Shown here: positions 63,540 to 64,000 of the stretch, in pieces
How the letters are laid out: every line of letters begins with the position of its first letter
Numbering within the stretch: the first letter of the stretch is position 1
Source of the DNA: Ecdyonurus torrentis
Lineage: Eukaryota; Arthropoda; Insecta; Ephemeroptera; Heptageniidae
NCBI GenBank assembly: GCA_949318235.1
Contig: OX439127.1
Span: 17,605,673 to 17,669,672, forward strand
Length of the DNA stretch: 64,000 nt
Direction: 5' to 3'
Position numbers and translations under genes: made by a program
The notes under the pieces: generated by a model
The model's input: only the letters and a program-made list of their open reading frames with translations
Database searches by the model: none
What the model was told of the DNA's origin: nothing

Positions 63540-64000
63540 GTAATATAATACCACACAGTATAATAATATAATCAAAAACAATCATTATGTTGCTATAAAG
63601 TATGAAAGAACATCCATTTAATGAAGAAATTTGATATCTATTAAGCATCACAATAAGTTCCTATATAACCTAAAAGAAAAAACGTATTTAATTAATTTCT
63701 AATTTTAGTAAATTTTTCATTATCTTATATTTAAATGTTTCAAAGCTTGTTTAAAATTATAAAATACATAAAATATAAATCACCAGTCAATACTTTTACA
63801 TCATGATAGTTCTATTGAATGTATTGAATGTATTAGAGTGTACAAAATATACCAAAATATATTTTAAAATAATACTCAATTAAACATATAAGAAGGAAAA
63901 AATAATAATAAAAAACGATTGCACACGCGTGGATGCAACTTTCTTAAAACAAGGGAGCTCGTGTCCACTTTCCTATCGGTCGAATGATAAAAATGCTATA
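62561..64000. other. Non-coding AT-rich end of window
   Basis: No gene seen. A poly(G) run of 16 lies at 62725-62740 and a TA array at 63424-63538. Confidence 0.6.
63424..63538. repeat. (TA)n microsatellite with two phase breaks
   Basis: About 115 bp of TA with ATTA interruptions near 63441 and 63460. Confidence 0.97.

Overview
This is eukaryotic nuclear DNA, very AT-rich and full of long microsatellites (GA/CT, TA, CA, GAA, AACT, AAAT), homopolymer runs and decayed transposons. That texture, a CR1/Jockey-type LINE with a PHD-finger ORF1, a hAT element and several MITE families suggest an arthropod, most likely an insect. This rests on composition and element content only. Host coding sequence is sparse: I can support one coding exon. 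I see no rRNA, CRISPR or convincing tRNA.

Region by region. (1) 384-6766 holds a full-length LINE on the minus strand with a 13-bp target-site duplication. It is broken by a frameshift, a stop codon and a 2066-bp foldback-type DNA element (1954-4019) inserted in its reverse transcriptase. (2) 6780-20300 is non-coding AT-rich DNA with microsatellites, a small tandem-repeat MITE (10777-11035) and a GC-enriched exon-like island (about 13486-13840). (3) 20307-21573 is a degenerate TIR element. 21985-23530 is a hAT element with a perfect 8-bp target duplication and a decayed BED-finger exon. (4) 28010-28996 is a probable promoter, 5' UTR and first coding exon (136 codons, then a clean GT donor) of a Golgi-type type II membrane protein, tentatively Golgi alpha-mannosidase II. 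No later exon was recognised, so the rest of the window may be intron.

(5) The standout feature is a 14.55-kb, almost perfect palindrome at 34443-48995. Its two arms of about 7.15 kb meet at a 261-bp spacer of CCGG/TCCGGA repeats, flanked by mirrored C-rich and G-rich blocks. The outer ends read 5'-AGTAGTC...GACTACT-3' and are bordered by the same 6 bp, AATATA, on both sides, so the unit looks like one mobile insertion. AG termini, long inverted repeats and a 6-bp duplication are features of Polinton/Maverick elements, but no polymerase, integrase, ATPase or capsid gene is visible. I read it as a non-autonomous, snap-back-like derivative. The arms carry nested repeat families, a small MITE-like hairpin, and a tandem pair of about 62-codon reading frames whose differences are mostly conservative.

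(6) 49002-64000 is AT-rich DNA with two copies (49277-49621, 54214-54559) of a hairpin MITE family flanked by 4-bp ATAA or TTAA duplications, a short TIR element at 51524-51664, many TA tracts and a weak promoter-like GC island near 62290-62560.
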